DNA from: Bimastos eiseni
Lineage: Eukaryota > Annelida > Clitellata > Crassiclitellata > Lumbricidae
Direction: 5' to 3'
NCBI GenBank assembly: GCA_959347315.1
Contig: OY365811.1
Location: forward strand, 42,164,195 to 42,228,194
Length of the DNA: 64,000 bases
In this document: positions 12,001-23,703 of the stretch, in pieces
Position numbering within the stretch: position 1 is the stretch's first letter
Layout: each line of letters opens with the position of its first letter
Program-made: the position numbers and the translations under genes
Notes under the pieces: model-generated
What the model was told of the DNA's origin: nothing
The model's database searches: none
The model's input: the letters and a program-made list of their open reading frames with translations, nothing else

Positions 12001-12577
12001 CCGTATAATTCAATGCGACTCCTGTGATAACTTGAGATAATCCATTCATCGATGATTTGGAAATGGCAACTGATTAATGACTTTTAGAGTCTTTCATAAT
12101 AATAATCATATAACGTGGAACAGAAGCGATTTGAAGGTGTCTTTAGCCAGCGCCTGCTTCTTTCTGTATAACAATGGTCTTTGTTAAGCAGAATATTGCG
12201 ATATCAATGGCCGTCTATGTAAACTTTGACTTAAACGAGTTTGGCCTCTTGATTAAAACGCGAATTTGGTCAATTGTTGGATTCTATGCAAAGCTGGCGA
12301 TTGATGAATGAATTCTACTTTCGCCTCCTGGGGTCGACGGGTACCCAAGGCCGTGATTTCAAATTTTTAACAGCCTTATTCATAGGTACAAATTTACAGT
12401 TGAATACGGTGTGACGATTGCTATACAGGTTGGTTACTGCAATTGACAGAGGGATCATTTGTCCTGGGAAATAGAATTGTCTTAATTGTTCCTTACTATC
12501 TGCTGTTGTTTCTTTTCATTTGCCTAAGCGTGTACCTTATGCGTTTAGTCATGCCTTTGTACGCATATGAGATGCTA
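9018..12577. other. Intergenic sequence downstream of the GPCR
   Basis: This should contain the receptor 3' UTR. An AATAAA near 9872 is a possible but unproven polyadenylation signal. A hAT-like terminus is at 9518-9552, and degenerate copies of the ~110 bp repeat lie near 10500-10600 and 11245-11290. Otherwise nothing was recognised between 9600 and 12570. Confidence 0.5.
9518..9552. mobile_element. hAT-like transposon terminal inverted repeat (one end)
   Basis: GTGTGCCTTGGTGCCAAAAA followed by GGTTGAGAACCACTG is the reverse complement of the well-known CAGTGGTTCTCAACC terminus of hAT elements. The base after it starts GTCTAGAA, a possible 8-bp target duplication. I did not find the partner end nearby. 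Confidence 0.7.
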
Positions 12578-13670
12578 TTATTCAACAGTTTAACGACATC
12601 CTATAGCAACACAGGCCGTTGACGTCTTTAAAATTTGTTACATTTCAGTTCAATTTCGTATATAGTTTTAATCATTTATCTTTCTGTTTTCTTTCTTTCT
12701 TTAGTCTTTCTGTTTTCTTTCTTTCTTTAGTCTTTCTGTTTTCTTTCTTTCTTTAGTCTATTTGTCTTCTTTCTTCCTTATGTGTTGTTATAGATTCCAT
12801 TATTATTTAACAATGTAATTTAATTATAACATAATTATAAGATATTATGAATTATAATATTAAACCTACAATTATTATTTTTATACATCTATAAACCACT
12901 ATAATCTGTATGCATGCTACTGAGATCACATGAGTTAATTGATATGCGTCATCCTGATAAACACGTGATATGTCTAGTCCATCTATATACACATACAATA
13001 AATTATATAGTAATATAAATGAAAGAGATTTAATTAGAGTATAATCCCTTTATTTATTGTTTTAATAAGTCTATAAATGACACTTTGTATACATCCTACA
13101 TCAAGTAAATTTTTCACATTAAATTCCAATTTATAAATGCTACATTGATCCTTCAACATAGAGGCTATATTTTCTTTCTTACACTCCATTAGTAGATGTG
13201 CGATACTGTCTGTAGTCTTACATAAGTCACACAATCCATTGGGATGCCTTCTCATTAGAAATAATCTTTTATTAGTAAGGGCAACTCCTAATCTTAAACG
13301 ACTAATTTGAACCTCTTTTTGTCTACATGGATCTATTAACTTAATATCAGTGGAAACAATTGGGCATATATTTTTATAAAAATTTCCTTTATCATCATTA
13401 GTATATTGCAATTGCCATTTATTGATTATATATGTTTTAATCAATGGGTATATTTCCTCCTGTTCTATATAATCTGTAGAAGTTATAGAATCAATATGTA
13501 ATGCTTGTTTGGCCATTTTATCAGCCATTTCATTACCTTTTAGACCTACATGACCAGGTATCCATGCCAATTTTACTCTATGTAATGTTAATTTATTTAA
13601 TTCAATTAATAATTCATTAAATAAAGTTGGTCTAGAATTACACCTGTTCCTCTGAATAGAAGACAGATGC
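12578..13670 (-). mobile_element. 5'-truncated LINE (RNase H type) with 3' UTR
   Basis: The minus-strand coding part is 13670-13034 (about 210 residues). It holds the end of an RNase H domain (NSRPTLFNELLIEL, then LAWIPGHVGLKGNEMADKMA) followed by a Cys/His motif (CDLCKTTDSIAHLLMEC), as in Jockey/I-like LINE ORF2 proteins. Stop is near 13034. The RT and endonuclease parts are absent. The 3' UTR runs to 12578 and ends, in element sense, GACGTCAACGGCC, GATGTCGTTAAACTG, TTGAATAATA. Related ends occur at 25735, 43135, 52270 and 17690. The pyrimidine-rich 27-bp repeat at 12676-12780 lies inside this UTR. Confidence 0.8.
12676..12780. repeat. 27-bp TTTCTGTTTTCTTTCTTTC tandem, about three copies
   Basis: The unit TCTTTCTGTTTTCTTTC plus TTTCTTTAG repeats three times with a diverged fourth. 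A shorter version of the same CT-rich stretch is present at the same place in the LINE 3' UTR copies at 43245 and 52380. Confidence 0.85.
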
Positions 13671-14313
13671 TATAGCGGAAACGGAAATTTATATGGGGAG
13701 AAAGACACTATTTAAAGGTGTCCATAACCTTGCATCTTCACTTCAGTATTACTTGTCAAACGATCAAAGGTAGGGTGTAAAAAGCAAATCGCCAACTATG
13801 TATTTTTTTATTCTCTTGACCTTCTCCAAAGAGTATCCTGATGTTCTTGACCCATATCGAAGATGAACCTTTATAATAAATTATTCACAAATTTGACAGT
13901 AACCTTTTAAAACTCACAGTTTCCGACGTGGATCTATAAAAATATCCTGGGTACTGGCTTACCGAGCATCCCGCTAGAACCCTAATGACCTATACCCCGT
14001 TTAGCCAATCACTTGCTGGATAACATTGTCAAATACATAATTGCAGTGCAAAACTTTCTATAACACGTTTCTGTATAAATTCTGGGTTGTGAATCAAAAA
14101 ACAAATTTTCAAATTCATAGGCGACGTCGGAGAATTGCGTCAACGTATCATGGGACGAATGTGATCAAGTAGTAATCGATCCAGCAATTGCTCAATTTTT
14201 AACGCACATTATGACTAATAAATAATAAATATGCGCTTCATGATCATTAAACTGAAGTTCTTTTAGCTTCGAGTTCCGAGTGGTCCGTAACTGACGTTGC
14301 GAACCATTCCCAC

Positions 14314-14559
14314 GTGGCTGTGCCATCTGATTGTCCCTCTGACCATGACCTTCCCCGTCACCTATGGTCAGCGTTGAACAGCTTCAGAACGAGTCGTTGG
14401 TCTGAGGCAACCGACCCATCATGCTCCTGCGGCGGACTTCAGACAATATCTCGCATCACAAATGATTGCATAATAACTCGTTTTCCTGGTGATCTGCCCG
14501 CATTGCATCTTGTTGATGAGCTTGCTGTTAAATGCCTCAGTGCGTTGTGCTTAAGTTAA
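14314..14559 (+). mobile_element. LINE ORF2 C-terminal fragment (second type)
   Basis: An 81-residue open frame reads LPRHLWSALNSFRTSRW, then CSCGGLQTISRITNDC, then ITRFPGDLPALHLVDELAVK, and stops at 14559. LPR-LW-LNRxRT, CxCGxxQTxxHIxxxC and RF-G-LxxLH are the usual C-terminal signature of an invertebrate LINE reverse transcriptase. Only the tail remains. The flanks 13675-14310 show no other feature. Confidence 0.7.
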
Positions 14560-14619
14560 ATAAATAACTGTAGTTCTGCCATAAATTATTTGATCATAAT
14601 GTATGAATTAAATCGCTTA

Positions 14620-14748
14620 CATATATATATATAACACCTGTAGGACAGACAACAGCATATATATATTATATATATTATATATATATATATTATATATATA
14701 TACATTCAGCATAAATGCACCTCAAAGGAGGTGTTCCATTTATATCTC

Positions 14749-14818
<70 letters not shown>
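14620..14818. repeat. TA arrays followed by a TG array
   Basis: Two TATATA blocks (about 14620-14702 and 14745-14768) are followed by about 24 TG units (14768-14817). Confidence 0.95.
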
Positions 14819-14820
<2 letters not shown>

Positions 14821-15849
14821 AGGGGGTGATCTCGTTTGAGAGGTGTGGTACACCCAATGATATAGTGGTAGGAAATGTGGGGTACACACGTATGACATGT
14901 CCCCTCGCTGTAAAAGGTGTTGGACTTTTTGCCCTTTATTTCCCCGTGACTGCCACCCATGTATTTGTCTGTCCTAAAACTGACCATTGTAATATACTCT
15001 TCCTATGTCTATTCCCTAAGGCCTCGTTTATCGTCAATCAATTGCATTGTTTTCTTTCCCAGTTCGCATCCAGTTCAAAGTTATTTTCCTGGTCATTAAG
15101 TCCAAACTGAGCATTGCTCCTGTATAGCTCTTTGGATCACATTCACTCCCTCTTCTGCAGCTTTGGCTCTGCACTCCTTGGACTGGCATGCTCTCCCTGT
15201 TTCACCAGCTAAGACTAGGCTACTATGGGCCCATCTACATCTCTCGTAACCATTGAACTCTCCCTATGAATTCATTGGATTGCCCTTCCATCATCTCTAC
15301 GTATCATCATTCTTTCTGGGTCTCTTGCTACATAATTCTCTCTCCTCAACACATCTTCTACTCTTGGGGTGCTCGCAATGTTAAAGCCCCTGAATGGCCA
15401 ATGCTGCGAGCGGCGCTATATAAATTAATAAATACAATGCCACTCAATATTGTCATTTATAGGGGTCACTGTATGACGGTACTGTGTCATGTCTAAGATG
15501 ATTTACGTCGCCCTTTTCTCTCATAGAGTCTTGGGACGAGCTCTGCCAGTGTACATGTAGTGAAGACGTCCTTCAGAATTATTTAGGAACACTTCTCAGT
15601 TTTCTTGTGCATTTCACCCTCCACCGAAACCAAAGCTAGCGTCAAATCGGTTTAGTTAAATTTATATATATAGCATGTGAAACAGATTAAAAGGTGTTTA
15701 ACAAAAATCAACTAACAAAGACATTTCAAGGCGGCTATATATTCGATCAAGCATTGCTAGAATTGTGGCAATGCTTAATACTTAGCAGCTGAGCGCTGCA
15801 GTTTCCTGTGCTTTACAAGTGCCACGGCGTTTGACGTACCTATAGGCTT

Positions 15850-16040
15850 GCAGTTGTGGGCACATCTACCTGGAATGACCGTCCTCCCTCACTAAGGGCT
15901 AAAATAATGACTAGCTTCTCTACATCGGTTTCTCGCTCTTTAGAGACGCTTCTCTATCCGCGGTGGTTTCGTGCTGAACAGTTATTCTGCGAGAGGTGCT
16001 ACATAAACCCAAAGATGCGATGTGTTATTTTTTTAATGCA
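15850..16040 (+). mobile_element. CR1-like LINE 3' end fragment
   Basis: The sequence reads VGTSTWNDRPPSLRAK, then a region ending GAACAGTTATTCTGCGAGAG and GTGCTACATAAACCCAAAGA. The same arrangement (GPSTWNDLPLSLR, then GAGAGGAGCTATATAAATC) is at 55495-55775, and a third copy is at 27185-27515. G-xxxWNxLPxxLR is the conserved C-terminal motif of CR1-type LINE proteins. The 14820-15840 stretch to the left shows no supported gene; a GGCGCTATATAAATT tail at about 15410 is another remnant of the family. Confidence 0.65.
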
Positions 16041-16353
16041 GTCAGCTTGAGAGTCAGTGGTTGGTATTCAGTGTTGTCGAGTTCATTTTCTTAGACTCGG
16101 CATTAGATAAGGCTTCTCGATCACTTGCACAAAACATGAGTTAAAGTCTAGAAGCTACGAAGAAATCAATGTCTCTGATTTTAAACACCTTCTTTTGAGA
16201 TTCGAGAAAACTATAATCATGCCTCGTTAAAAACCATTTGCTGAATGCCAAAAAACGCCCTTGCAAGTTAGAAGATAACAAAATTCCCTGAAATTGGGAG
16301 CAAACATATCATTATAAATTAATTTGTCCTGTGGTGGACACATGCTTAAAATT

Positions 16354-17695
16354 TACTGACCCATATAGAAGGAAAGAGGTTCAAATATCAAGATTAAGAT
16401 TAGGAAAAGTAAATCTAAATGAAAGACTTCTTCTTATGAAATAACATGAAACTGGACTTTGTAGTTTGTGCAAGGTCACAGAAAATATTAACCATTTATT
16501 ATTAAATTTTAGAAAAGAGAATATCCCTAACATATTAAAAGATGCATGTGTTTTATATAAAATGGATTTTAATTTTAAAATTTTTTAAAGTGATGGTCGT
16601 ATGCAAAGCAGAGTTTACATGCTTGTAAAGCTTATTTATAATGGAAAAGTTGTGTAATTGTTGTCCTACACAAATTGAGTTATTTTTTAATATGTCCCAT
16701 ATTACACATAAAAATGTGCGATGGTTAAGAAAGCCTTGTATTATTTCTTATAGATTGATTTTATTGACAATTATATGTGTCAAATAAAAGAATGGAATAA
16801 GATGATCTTGGTGTAAAGATTATGAATATCTATAATCTGTAAACCTCTGGAAAACATTTTGCACTAGATTAAGAATTCTTTATTCTGAGTGAAGTTTGCT
16901 AAATGTTATTCAACATGTATTCAGTTATTGGTGTGCTAAAAATGTTTTGTCTTCTTGCATTAAGTTTCTATTGTCATGTTGCAGCTATGATGATGAAATG
17001 TCTTTGAAATTGGTTTTAGTTGATGTAGATTGGCTAATGCTTTGACTTTCAAGGTGTTTTTTTTATATTTCAATTGCTTTGCATTTATTGTGTTAATTAA
17101 ATGCTCATACAAATGTTTGATAATTAATATTGACCTCATTTGAGTCATTTCATACATGTATATACATATATGACAAATGTTAATGGAGTTGTATTAGAAA
17201 GTCAAAGTGAATAATTTGAGATTTATGCAAAACCGTAATTCAATGTATTATACCTTGGTATAATGTGACAAATGAATGTTATAGACATACATTATATGAA
17301 AATATCTCTGTAGTAATGTTTGATAGAATAAGATCATTATGAAAAAATTTCATGTTAAAAGATTCTTTAAAAGTTTGATGATTACATAATGTGCATAGAG
17401 ACTGGTCATACACAATTTGTTTTATTTTGAACATTTCTTGATGCAAATATTAATGCAAATATTGTTACATTTGCATGAAATACTATATTACATATATTAT
17501 TGATGTTATTAATACCATTATTATTTATGTTGTAAAACAATGAACACTAATTACAGTTTAAAATTCAGATAGTTTTGAATGGTGTCTTTCGGACGCTATG
17601 AGTTTCTTTGCACCGTACTGTAAATGTTTAAAATTGTCGTCAGCGGCCATAGATGTCATATGACGACGTTAAACTGTGGATTAATAATAATAATA
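16354..17695 (+). mobile_element. Degenerate LINE 3' end (RNase H type, same family as 12578-13670)
   Basis: From 16354 a single frame reads DPYRRKEVQISRLRLGKVNL, a stop, HETGLCSLCKVTENINHLLL, KENIPNILKDACVLYKMDFN, a stop, then GRMQSRVYMLVKLIYNGK, ending at TAA near 16656. It aligns residue by residue with the minus-strand LINE at 13034-13370. Two in-frame stops make it a pseudogene. About 1 kb of AT-rich sequence follows, ending GACGACGTTAAACTG, TGGATTAATAATAATAA near 17690, which I take as its 3' end. Confidence 0.75.
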
Positions 17696-17699
17696 ATTA

Positions 17700-18530
17700 C
17701 AAAATATCTAGCGATAGCATCTTGAATGGCTATTCCAAAGTTTTGTAGACTATTATCGAATGACTCTTGGCGCTAATAAATTTCCTTGCATACGAACTCG
17801 ATATTAAAATCAGCTAGAAAGTACTATGAGGTACTTACATTATCAATAATAATCGTTATCCAAGTACTTATGATAGCGACACAAGGATACTGCGTCTAAC
17901 TTTAATATCATTGCTTGAAATAATCTGATTAACACGAATAAAATATTAAATATTTTGAAGTGTGGCTTAACATTTGGTAAAAGTCATGGTCAGTTACCCA
18001 ACCAACTCTACTGTGAAGGCAATTCTCCTTAGACACCCTATAAATTAGTTCCTCTACAGGTATATATATATCTTGCTAGCGTCAGCAAGCTATAATTTCA
18101 TGAGCTAAATGCTAAATGTTGACGATCGGCTTCTTACATTATCATTATATCCAAGTAAATATTAAGACCGTCACTGCTTGCAATCCAGCAGTGCCGGTGT
18201 AGGAGCTAAATTACTCCCCAGATAAATTAACTCCCGGTGAGTATTGTACCTAGGATATAATTATTGACTCCGGAGTTATTTGTCCCTAAGATAAATGCCC
18301 TCCACCCCGCGAATAAACACTCCGGGGAGTTATTTTTCCTCCCCCTTTATTCAGGCTTGGGCATAAACGGATTAGAAAGAAGTATGTTAAATGGATGAAA
18401 ATGTGAATTTTTATATCGGCGTCTTAGAATTATTTAATGGTGTTCTAGCAGCTCGGCGGTGTTCGCAGTACGGTGTTGGTCACTAAGTGACCAAAGGCAT
18501 CCTTAGTTTCCTTGACCTTCACGCGCGACT
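17700..18530. other. No gene recognised
   Basis: AT-rich sequence. Around 18190-18335 there are several short copies of an ACTCCGGGGAGTTATTT-like motif in both orientations, perhaps a decayed fold-back element. Nothing else was seen. Confidence 0.4.
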
Positions 18531-18534
<4 letters not shown>

Positions 18535-18600
<66 letters not shown>

Positions 18601-18612
18601 ATATATATATAC
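18535..18612. repeat. AT dinucleotide array
   Basis: Nearly pure AT/TA repeat of about 78 bp with two single-base phase shifts. Confidence 0.95.
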
Positions 18613-18644
18613 AATAAACATTATGTGATAAAGCAGTGTAGCGC

Positions 18645-18770
18645 AAGTTAGTGTCCAGTACTTTTACTGAAGTTTCAGTTTAACGTCACTGCCTGATAAC
18701 AAGGATCATTAGCGTTACCCTCCGTCGTAATTCTGGCTTGGGACTGGCAGAGTGCACGAAGTGGTGGAGT
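18645..18770 (+). mobile_element. ~110 bp dispersed repeat (GTTTAACGACACTG family)
   Basis: The consensus of the best copies runs GCAGTTTAACGACACTGTGT, GATAACAAAGATCATTAGCG, TCGCCCTCCTCCTTTATCCA, GGCTTGGGACTGGCACTGCC, then AGAGTGCAAACAGTG. At least twelve full or partial copies occur in the window on both strands. No A/B box and no coding capacity were seen. Read in reverse it ends GTCGTTAAACTGCAACTA, which resembles the 3' end of the RNase H-type LINE. Confidence 0.75.
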
Positions 18771-19139
18771 TCAGTACGTTTTCGTGTTAAGCAAGCTAAG
18801 AATACACGATAGTTAAAGATGCTATAATATACGTTGCAGGTGTTATAAGGCTGTGTAATTGAGGCCGTGCATGTGAGGTTTCGATGATGTTAAGAAGGCT
18901 TTTTGGCAGAATAATTAGATAATATGTTGTTCTCTCATTCTTAAGCTTAACTATAGTCTCAAGCGTGGATAAAGGAGGAGGGCGACTCTAACGAAGTCGA
19001 CCACATCCGCTCCTTTCTTTGCCTGCTGTTCTCCTTCTCCAACGACCTCAACTTCAATGCTTTGCTGCGCTTCCACGTATTTCGGACACTGTCGATACGA
19101 GGCGCTGTTGATCACTGATAATTAGTTGACTATATGCAC

Positions 19140-19460
19140 TGCGGGTTGGTGCGCTCTGTTCGGCTGAGGGCCTATCCGCACCTTCGGCAGGTCGTCTCTA
19201 CAAACAGCCTTAACATGGCCATAACGTTGACATTTCTGGCATCTCATTTACCAAGGAATATAGGGCTTTACCTAAAGCAAAATCCATAAATGCTCATGAC
19301 TAATAACAACGTTTCATCCTTCGGGAATCCAACAACTTTCGCCTCGTTATCCGTTTTATTAAGCCTTTTGATTTTTATTTTATTCTGACTTGTGATCGGC
19401 GATTGATAATGCCTTCTGGCAAAGGAAACTTTAGGCCTAGCTAGAGCCACATTGGAAAAT
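19140..19460 (-). mobile_element. LINE ORF1 (gag-like) zinc-knuckle fragment, degraded
   Basis: The minus strand reads VKPYIPW, a stop, then MRCQKCQRYGHVKAVCRDDL. CQKCxxxxHxxxxC fits the CX2CX4HX4C zinc knuckle, and the preceding KPYIP is the usual lead-in in Jockey/I-type LINE ORF1 proteins. In-frame stops just upstream show it is dead. A partial inverted copy of the 110 bp repeat lies at about 18955-18995, next to it. Confidence 0.6.
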
Positions 19461-19984
19461 TATCTGAAAACGTAAATAAGTAAGTATGCGGGTAATTAAG
19501 TATATTCTTTATTGAACCAGCTGCCTATCCGCGCTCTGGTGTACAATACATTCAAATGTACAACGTTCTTATTTTAAAATAATAATAATAGATTATCTGA
19601 CTGTGAAATAACACGGTCAATAACAATACAATCAATAGTACAGCAACCTCATTAAAAACCGTGGCCAGTACAATTGCATCTTTATTCAAATCCTGGCTAG
19701 CAGGACCACGTGACAAGGTGTAGCTGCATTTTAAAGCGCTATCTTTTGCGCTGGCGTTAGCAATGATATTCGTATTCCAGTCAGACTCACTAGTCTTTCT
19801 TTCCCTAGTTGGTTGGTGGCCTTGGTACAACGAGATATAGGCCTTACTTCCTCTCTACCAAAAATTGAAAATAATACAAAACAATGCCTAGACTATAAGC
19901 TGTCGCTAAACCCTGGATCCATCCATCCATTTGATTACATCGATAAATGAACTCCAAGCGGAATCGCAAACAGTAGCTCCTGTT

Positions 19985-20085
19985 TAAACAACACTGTGTT
20001 ATAATCAAGACCATTAGCATCGCCCTCCTCCTTCATTCAGGCGTGGAACTTACACTGCCAGAGTGCAAACAGTGGAGGTTTTAGT
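19985..20085 (+). mobile_element. ~110 bp dispersed repeat copy
   Basis: ACACTGTGTTATAATCAAGA, CCATTAGCATCGCCCTCCTC, CTTCATTCAGGCGTGGAACT, then CACTGCCAGAGTGCAAACAG. A good match to the family at 36838 and 47325. Confidence 0.75.
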
Positions 20086-20231
20086 TCATCGTTAAAGGGG
20101 TAACTTCACCCTAAAGTTTCACGCTAAACCAGGGCAGCCCATTTTAATGAGTATGCATGCCAATCATACCGAATTTGCAGATTGCTGTAGAGGTCTAGCA
20201 GCTGGGTCTGTGGTCGTCGATTGAGCGCAAT

Positions 20232-20446
20232 GAGTGGTCAGTTAATGTGACTCTTATGGAACAATGAATTATTGAAACAGTGCCTCTCTTTCCAATGGGT
20301 TTTTGTGTCTGAATGTGTGTATCTGTTCTTTGCGACCCATATTATTATTGAAATACAAATGGACTAAGTCTTCACCTCAACTAGTGCGTCCATTGAAAGA
20401 GAGACGCTGTTCCAATAATTCATTGTTCCATAACTGACCACTCAAT
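20232..20446. repeat. Fold-back (inverted repeat) element, ~215 bp
   Basis: The left arm (GAGTGGTCAGTTA, then TATGGAACAATGAATTATTG, AAACAGTGCCTCTCTTTCCA) is mirrored by the right arm (TGGACGCACTAGTTG side: CCATTGAAAGAGAGACGCTG, TTCCAATAATTCATTGTTCC, ATAACTGACCACTC). The left arm has about 10 extra bases near its outer end. The arms are about 55-60 bp and the central spacer is about 90 bp. It is MITE-like, with no coding capacity. Confidence 0.8.
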
Positions 20447-21409
20447 CTGTGGAGTGGTTTCGACGATAGTATCTGGTACTAATATGGAAGATATATGAAG
20501 CTACCTGGTACTAATATGAAAGGGATATGAAGCCGCAGCGTGTCAGGCAATCAGTGATCGTCTTTTCTGATACGTTGAAGGTGATGGTCGTCTATACAGT
20601 GGTTAATGTGACATCCGGGTACTCAGCAGGCTAACGTTGAACGTATTATCGCCGAAAAGTTCGTCTAAACTTATGCTATTCCAGTAACAAAATCTTCCTT
20701 TGAGCACATTTTATTTGTATTGCAAGTTATATAAAGTCGTTTTATTTTGCTTATCTGCCAATTTGTCCTGCAAAGGTCCCGGATGTAGTTACATACTTGA
20801 TCTAGGTCAATGACCCAGTTTTCGTCGGCTTCATATTAGTCCCATTGAGTTCTGTCTCAGTGGAGTGAGTGGACACTTATCACAGCCTCAAGGAGGAAGC
20901 TGGGGTAAATAGGCTTGAAACCATTAGAGCATAACCTTGAGTTGTTATAACACAGGCTGCACTTCTTCTAAACACCTCTATTAGACTCTAAACCTTTATT
21001 ATATGTTACGTAGTGTTATGCTATAATATTGAGTCATTCAATCTCATCGTATCTCATGAACCTGTTACTTCCTACAGAGCCAATTGATCCCCGAGCGTAG
21101 AGTTTCGAGAAACTAAATGCCTATACTGTGCTCTTTGATAAGATATAGCCGACAATAAAGATAAGGTTTGGAGTAAATAATGTCACAAGGATTTTTTTAC
21201 TTCTTCTTTTACTGAGTTCCAAAGTCTATCAGGGATAAAAGTAATTAATGAATCTGCAAACCAGGCATTACACGTTTTACTTTACACCGAAACTTGAGTC
21301 AACGTTGAATAAGCGGAAGGAAGAACTTAGGTACTTAAATGGACGACGGGCTCAATAAATTATAATATCATGCTATCTGACTATGGACTTATCTCAAATG
21401 TCGAATCCA

Positions 21410-21760
21410 ATTGCCCGATAGAGAGACAGACGAAGAGATGGACATAGAGACAGACAGACAGAGCCAGAGAGACAGCCAGGTAGACAGAGAGAGACATATA
21501 GCAGGCAAGTAGACAGATAGTATTAGATACACACAGACAAAACCACAAATACAGATAGACAGACGTGTTTCCATTGTACGATATATATGATGTCATATTG
21601 GTCACGACCATTTGGAAAAGTACAAAGTCAGACAGACTTACAGTAGGTAAATAAATGAATATTAGACTTGGAGCGATCAAGAAGTAGACAGGCATACAGA
21701 GAGGTGGGTAGAAAGAGACACAGAGACAGACAAAGCCACTGACAAAGCAACGCTCTAAGA
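21410..21760. repeat. AGAC/ACAG-rich imperfect tandem
   Basis: GACAGACAGA-type repeats are interrupted by non-repetitive sequence. The opposite strand stays open for 129 codons of Ser/Leu/Val/Cys-rich sequence only because CTGTCTGT lacks stops in that frame. The stretch 20450-21400 to its left holds nothing recognised. Confidence 0.7.
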
Positions 21761-21789
21761 AGCTGAGCAAATATCACCGAACGGAAATG

Positions 21790-22153
21790 CCTGGACGTAT
21801 ATTCAATGTCCGCCCATCATGTGGGAGGAGCCAACTGTGATTGACAGATAGCCCATAGCCCACTGCACGCGGCTGCCTGACAGGCAAAGTGGACAGTATG
21901 TTCGCTTTTGGAGGAATTTGTTCGCGTGAAATCGGACACGACACTGTTATTTTTATTTGGATTTAAACTTTTTACCGGATCGGCAACAAAACCATCCTAC
22001 CTAGGTTTTGTACATGTTTTCGTAAAACTTTCTTTTAATAAGAGACGAAACCAGGATCTGGTCATATCGTTTGAAGTCAAACTTCAGTCCGGTAGCTTTC
22101 GAAACCTGAGAAGGTTTTTGTGGATTAAAAGTGTGAGACTTCTACATGTTCAG
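21790..22153 (+). promoter_or_regulatory. Candidate promoter / 5' untranslated exon (weak)
   Basis: A locally non-repetitive segment (GTGGGAGGAGCC, GCACGCGGCTGCCTGACAGG) leads to a clean donor, TGTTCAG|GTAAAAC, at 22154. It could be an alternative first exon of the kinase gene, which lies downstream on the same strand. Frames within it are not convincingly coding. RNA evidence would be needed; alternatively it is chance. Confidence 0.25.
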
Positions 22154-22773
22154 GTAAAACTATACGCTCTCTCATATGTAGCGAGAAAATCCATTGCCAA
22201 GTAGAATGAATTGTACTCTTAAGGGGATTGTTTCTAAATAAGCTTATTTCTTTGTCTTTTGTTTCAATTTGATTATTATTCAGCTTCCTCTTTTCAAACA
22301 TTTTTCGCTCTCGCGCCACCTTTTCCTCATACTATGCCGTTAACAGTTTCGCTAATACTAAACGTTCCATCAGCGTAATCCTCTGCCTAACTCTTGGATC
22401 TTGACTCGAAAGTGATTTTACCCTGTGGGTAAGCTCTTAACTGCAAAATCGATTTTTGGGTAGGCCTACTGTATAATCTCTAGATTTCGATTAGGAATCA
22501 TCTCTTTGAACCAGTTTTGATGGCATTAGTAATTTTTTTATCTGACTAGCCATTAGCCATGCTATGCAGTTGGCAAGAGGTGAGCTAGTCAATTAAAATA
22601 TATGCCATGACTATTTTTGCCATAATTGCTTGCTAACAAGGTACGTGATGAATTAGTTTGTTATATGTGTGTGAAATGATTATGGGAAATGATTATGTGA
22701 AATGATTATGGGAAATGAGTGTCACATACTGGTATGTGGATGCAGCTAGTTCTACCCTCTTGAACTCTCTTCA

Positions 22774-22845
22774 ATCTCCTCCTCCTCCTCCTCCTACTCC
22801 TCCTCCTACTCCTCCTCCTCCTCCTACTCCTCCTCATCAACGCCC
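22774..22845. repeat. CTC/CTACTC trinucleotide array
   Basis: CTCCTCCTCCTACTC repeated. It reads as poly-Pro on the plus strand but lies in no gene. A small 15-bp tandem (GAAATGATTATGGG, about four copies) lies just left at 22672-22720. Confidence 0.9.
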
Positions 22846-23059
22846 ACAAAGGGAGACCAGTTTGTTCACGGGCACAAAATCAAATCAAGTTCACAAATGC
22901 CAAGCTTCTTGAGGTCAGGCTTTACATGTCAGTGGTTATCACAGCAAATGGTCTACAGTTCACCTTCTTTATCATATGAATAATATATTTTCGTTTAATT
23001 GCAAAGATACAAACCACAGTATGAGCGAATGATGACAAGTTGTTACTGGAGTCGAATTA

Positions 23060-23222
23060 ACCGTTCTGCAGGCACTCAGGGCGACCATTGCTCTATGTAT
23101 CTAATTTTAACCAACGTTGCCTAGCCAAAGAAGGGCCAGTCAACTTTACGGGGGACACGGGTATCGAACTCCCTCAGCTCTGGACCACAGTGTGTGTTAT
23201 TCATTACCCTATCGCCCCCACA
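23060..23222 (-). mobile_element. tRNA-derived SINE (second type)
   Basis: The minus strand from 23222 reads GGGGGCGATAGGGTAATGAA, then a B-box-like GAGTTCGATACCCGTG, then CCCCCGTAAAGTTGACTGGC. The A-box-like TAGGGTAATG and the B box are about 40 bp apart, as in a tRNA. There is no complete cloverleaf, so it is a SINE head and not a functional tRNA. Confidence 0.6.
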
Positions 23223-23703
23223 ATTATGTCATTAAGTACAGTATTATCACTGCAAATTGTGGACAGTGCAGTTAGTAAATTTGATGAGACTGGGCTGGAG
23301 TAAAACCAGGGTGAGATTTGCATGATACATCTCTTCAATATTCTCAGCTGAGTGTCATTCCTAACCCTAACATCAACCCCTAATGGTTTGTGCTTAGAGG
23401 TACTTACTATGCTTAGTGCATTTAACCCCTCCCTGCACATAGCAGTCATTGCTAGCATTTGTCCACTCCCTTTCCGAGACATTTTTAGCATTCCACTCTT
23501 TATTAAGGATATTAGCTGGCAGATTTTAATCAATTAATGTGACCTTAACACGTGGAATGCCTGGAGTCATAGGACAATAATGTACATTTATTAGCTAATT
23601 AATTACTACACAATTTAATTCAATGTGTTCATGGACCTGTTGTTGTTTATCTTATAGATCAGTGTGTTGGTCATTTATTTATTTATTTAATTGGTAATAA
23701 TTA

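Noticed and set aside
13034..13570. Stand-alone host gene with an RNase H-like domain
   Set aside because: It is the C-terminus of a LINE ORF2: lacks the RT region, carries a LINE Cys/His motif, and its 3' UTR is repeated elsewhere in the window.
21381..21770. 129-codon frame on the minus strand resembling a membrane protein
   Set aside because: Hydrophobic Leu/Val/Cys/Ser content arises from CTGTCTGT repeats; no conserved motif or splice sites.
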